This document shows positions 6,107 through 6,807 of a stretch of 6,807 bases of DNA, piece by piece. Under the pieces are notes generated by a model. It did not search any database, was not told where the DNA came from, and saw only the letters and a program-made list of their open reading frames with translations. Location of the stretch: assembly GCA_012842725.1 (NCBI GenBank), contig DUSG01000068.1, forward strand, positions 1-6,807. Direction: 5' to 3'. A program made the position numbers and the translations under genes. The DNA is from Clostridiales bacterium. Lineage in GTDB: Bacteria; Bacillota; Clostridia; Lutisporales; Lutisporaceae. The first letter of the stretch is position 1. Every line of letters starts with the position of its first letter.

Positions 6107-6652
6107 TTACTTGCATGCTTTGCCCTCTGATATATGTTGTACTATTAATTCCATTTCCGGTTGCTTCATCAATATTTTAAACCAATAGGTGAAATCTTCC
6201 GGATGCTCTCTCATTTCTTTATGAAGCTTATCCAAAGGAACCCAGCGGATTTCTTCCACTTCATCTTCGTTTGGAAATACATTTCCATTATAATGACCAA
6301 TGAATACATGATCTATTTCATGCTCAATCAGACCATTATCAAATTCAACTCGATACTTAAATCTGAATTCTTCCTTGCAATCACATGTAATCCCAAGCTC
6401 CTCTTGGATTCTCCTAGCCACTGCTTCTGTCAAAGTTTCTCCTTCTCTTTGGTGACTACAGCAACTATTGGTCCATAGTCCAGGTGAGTGATATTTTCTT
6501 TTTGCTCTCTTTTGTATCAATACCTCACCATTATCATTAAAAATCATAACGGAAAAAGCTCTATGTAAGATACCTTTTTTGTGTACCTCAATTTTTTCCA
6601 TATAACCCGTTTCTCTGTCTTGTTCATCTACGGTAAGAATATTTTCTGCCAT
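6107..6652 (-). CDS. idi: Isopentenyl-diphosphate delta-isomerase, type 1 (Nudix fold)
   Basis: This cytosolic enzyme interconverts isopentenyl and dimethylallyl diphosphate, balancing the two isoprenoid building blocks. It has 181 residues, about the size of the E. coli enzyme. The expected active-site set is visible: metal ligands His24 and His30 (IEVHKKGILH), the TNSCCSH motif with catalytic Cys65 and ligand His67, the Nudix-box GETLTEAVARRIQEELG (71-87, Glu85), and EHE with Glu110 and Glu112 (ligand and catalytic acid). The substrate-side Trp is present near 157 (YWF). The start is supported by AAAGGAG, about 9 bases before ATG, and by the family-like MAEN...VDEQDRETG beginning. No mevalonate or MEP gene is in the window. 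The MEP pathway already makes both isomers, so in a clostridium this gene would be an optional balancing step. It appears to be transcribed alone. Confidence 0.95.
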   Translation of the reverse strand: MAENILTVDEQDRETGYMEKIEVHKKGILHRAFSVMIFNDNGEVLIQKRAKRKYHSPGLWTNSCCSHQREGETLTEAVARRIQEELGITCDCKEEFRFKYRVEFDNGLIEHEIDHVFIGHYNGNVFPNEDEVEEIRWVPLDKLHKEMREHPEDFTYWFKILMKQPEMELIVQHISEGKACK

Positions 6653-6680
6653 TTTTTTAACTCCTTTTATTTCAATCTTT

Positions 6681-6704
6681 GTCTTTATGAAAGTCTTTAT
6701 GAAA
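6681..6704 (-). repeat. Perfect 12-bp tandem repeat in the idi leader
   Basis: GTCTTTATGAAA occurs twice head to tail (6681-6692 and 6693-6704). Read on the minus strand this is TTTCATAAAGAC twice, ending about 28 bases before the idi start and just upstream of its ribosome site. Each unit with its flank forms an imperfect palindrome, CTTT-N3-AAAG. It could be a paired operator or an RNA stem element, or a simple slippage duplication. Confidence 0.6.
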
Positions 6705-6765
6705 CTTTGAATAATTCCCTATTTTTTAACGGATATGCTGATGTATGCAGGCAAAGCCCATCTGC

Positions 6766-6778
6766 ACTCTTTATTATA
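6766..6778 (-). promoter_or_regulatory. Candidate -10 element for idi
   Basis: A perfect TATAAT lies on the minus strand (6773-6778), preceded by T-rich sequence (CTTTTTG). No good -35 hexamer lies at 16-18 bases; the region there reads GAGATTTC. Transcription starting near 6766 would give a leader of about 115 bases containing an imperfect GC hairpin (GCAG...GGC-TTT-GCC...CTGC, near 6743-6768) and the 12-bp tandem repeat. The upstream edge of the window cuts off further context. Confidence 0.35.
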
Positions 6779-6807
6779 CAAAAAGATATCAAAAGAAATC
6801 TCTAATG

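Overview
The window looks like chromosomal DNA of an anaerobic, low-GC Firmicute, most likely a clostridium of the Ruminiclostridium/Acetivibrio type. This rests on AT-rich spacers, strong AGGAGG-type ribosome sites, a secreted WG-repeat protein ending in copper-amine-oxidase-N-like 'stalk' modules (a common clostridial surface layout), and a clostridial-style solute-binding protein remnant. It is an inference; no marker gene is present. All recognisable coding sequence lies on the minus strand, so the genes are read from high to low coordinates.

Reading in that direction: (1) a leader with a 12-bp tandem repeat, then an intact type 1 isopentenyl-diphosphate isomerase gene (idi, 6107-6652). 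(2) A gene-poor stretch (5545-6106). It holds a possible 46-residue membrane peptide, a segment able to form nested long-range RNA stems, a strong intrinsic terminator (5695-5743), and an AT-rich leader whose last hairpin abuts the ribosome site of the next gene. (3) An intact glutamine-dependent asparagine synthetase (asnB, 3703-5544). (4) A gene graveyard directly behind the asnB stop codon: the first ~85 codons of a decayed adenine deaminase (about 3436-3693), joined to a decayed ABC-transporter solute-binding protein (about 2695-3410). Both carry frameshifts, and one or both carry deletions. (5) A spacer of about 500 bases with an orphan hairpin and a promoter, then (6) a large intact secreted WG-repeat/stalk-domain protein (58-2187).

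The three intact genes do not form an obvious pathway. Each has its own ribosome site and a long leader, so they look like separate transcription units. The most informative parts of the window are the composite pseudogene, which records a deletion/rearrangement ending a few bases after asnB, and the unexplained structured region plus terminator upstream of asnB. I found no CRISPR array, rRNA, tRNA, intact insertion sequence, phage gene or biosynthetic cluster core. I see no clear evidence of a new multi-gene system here.
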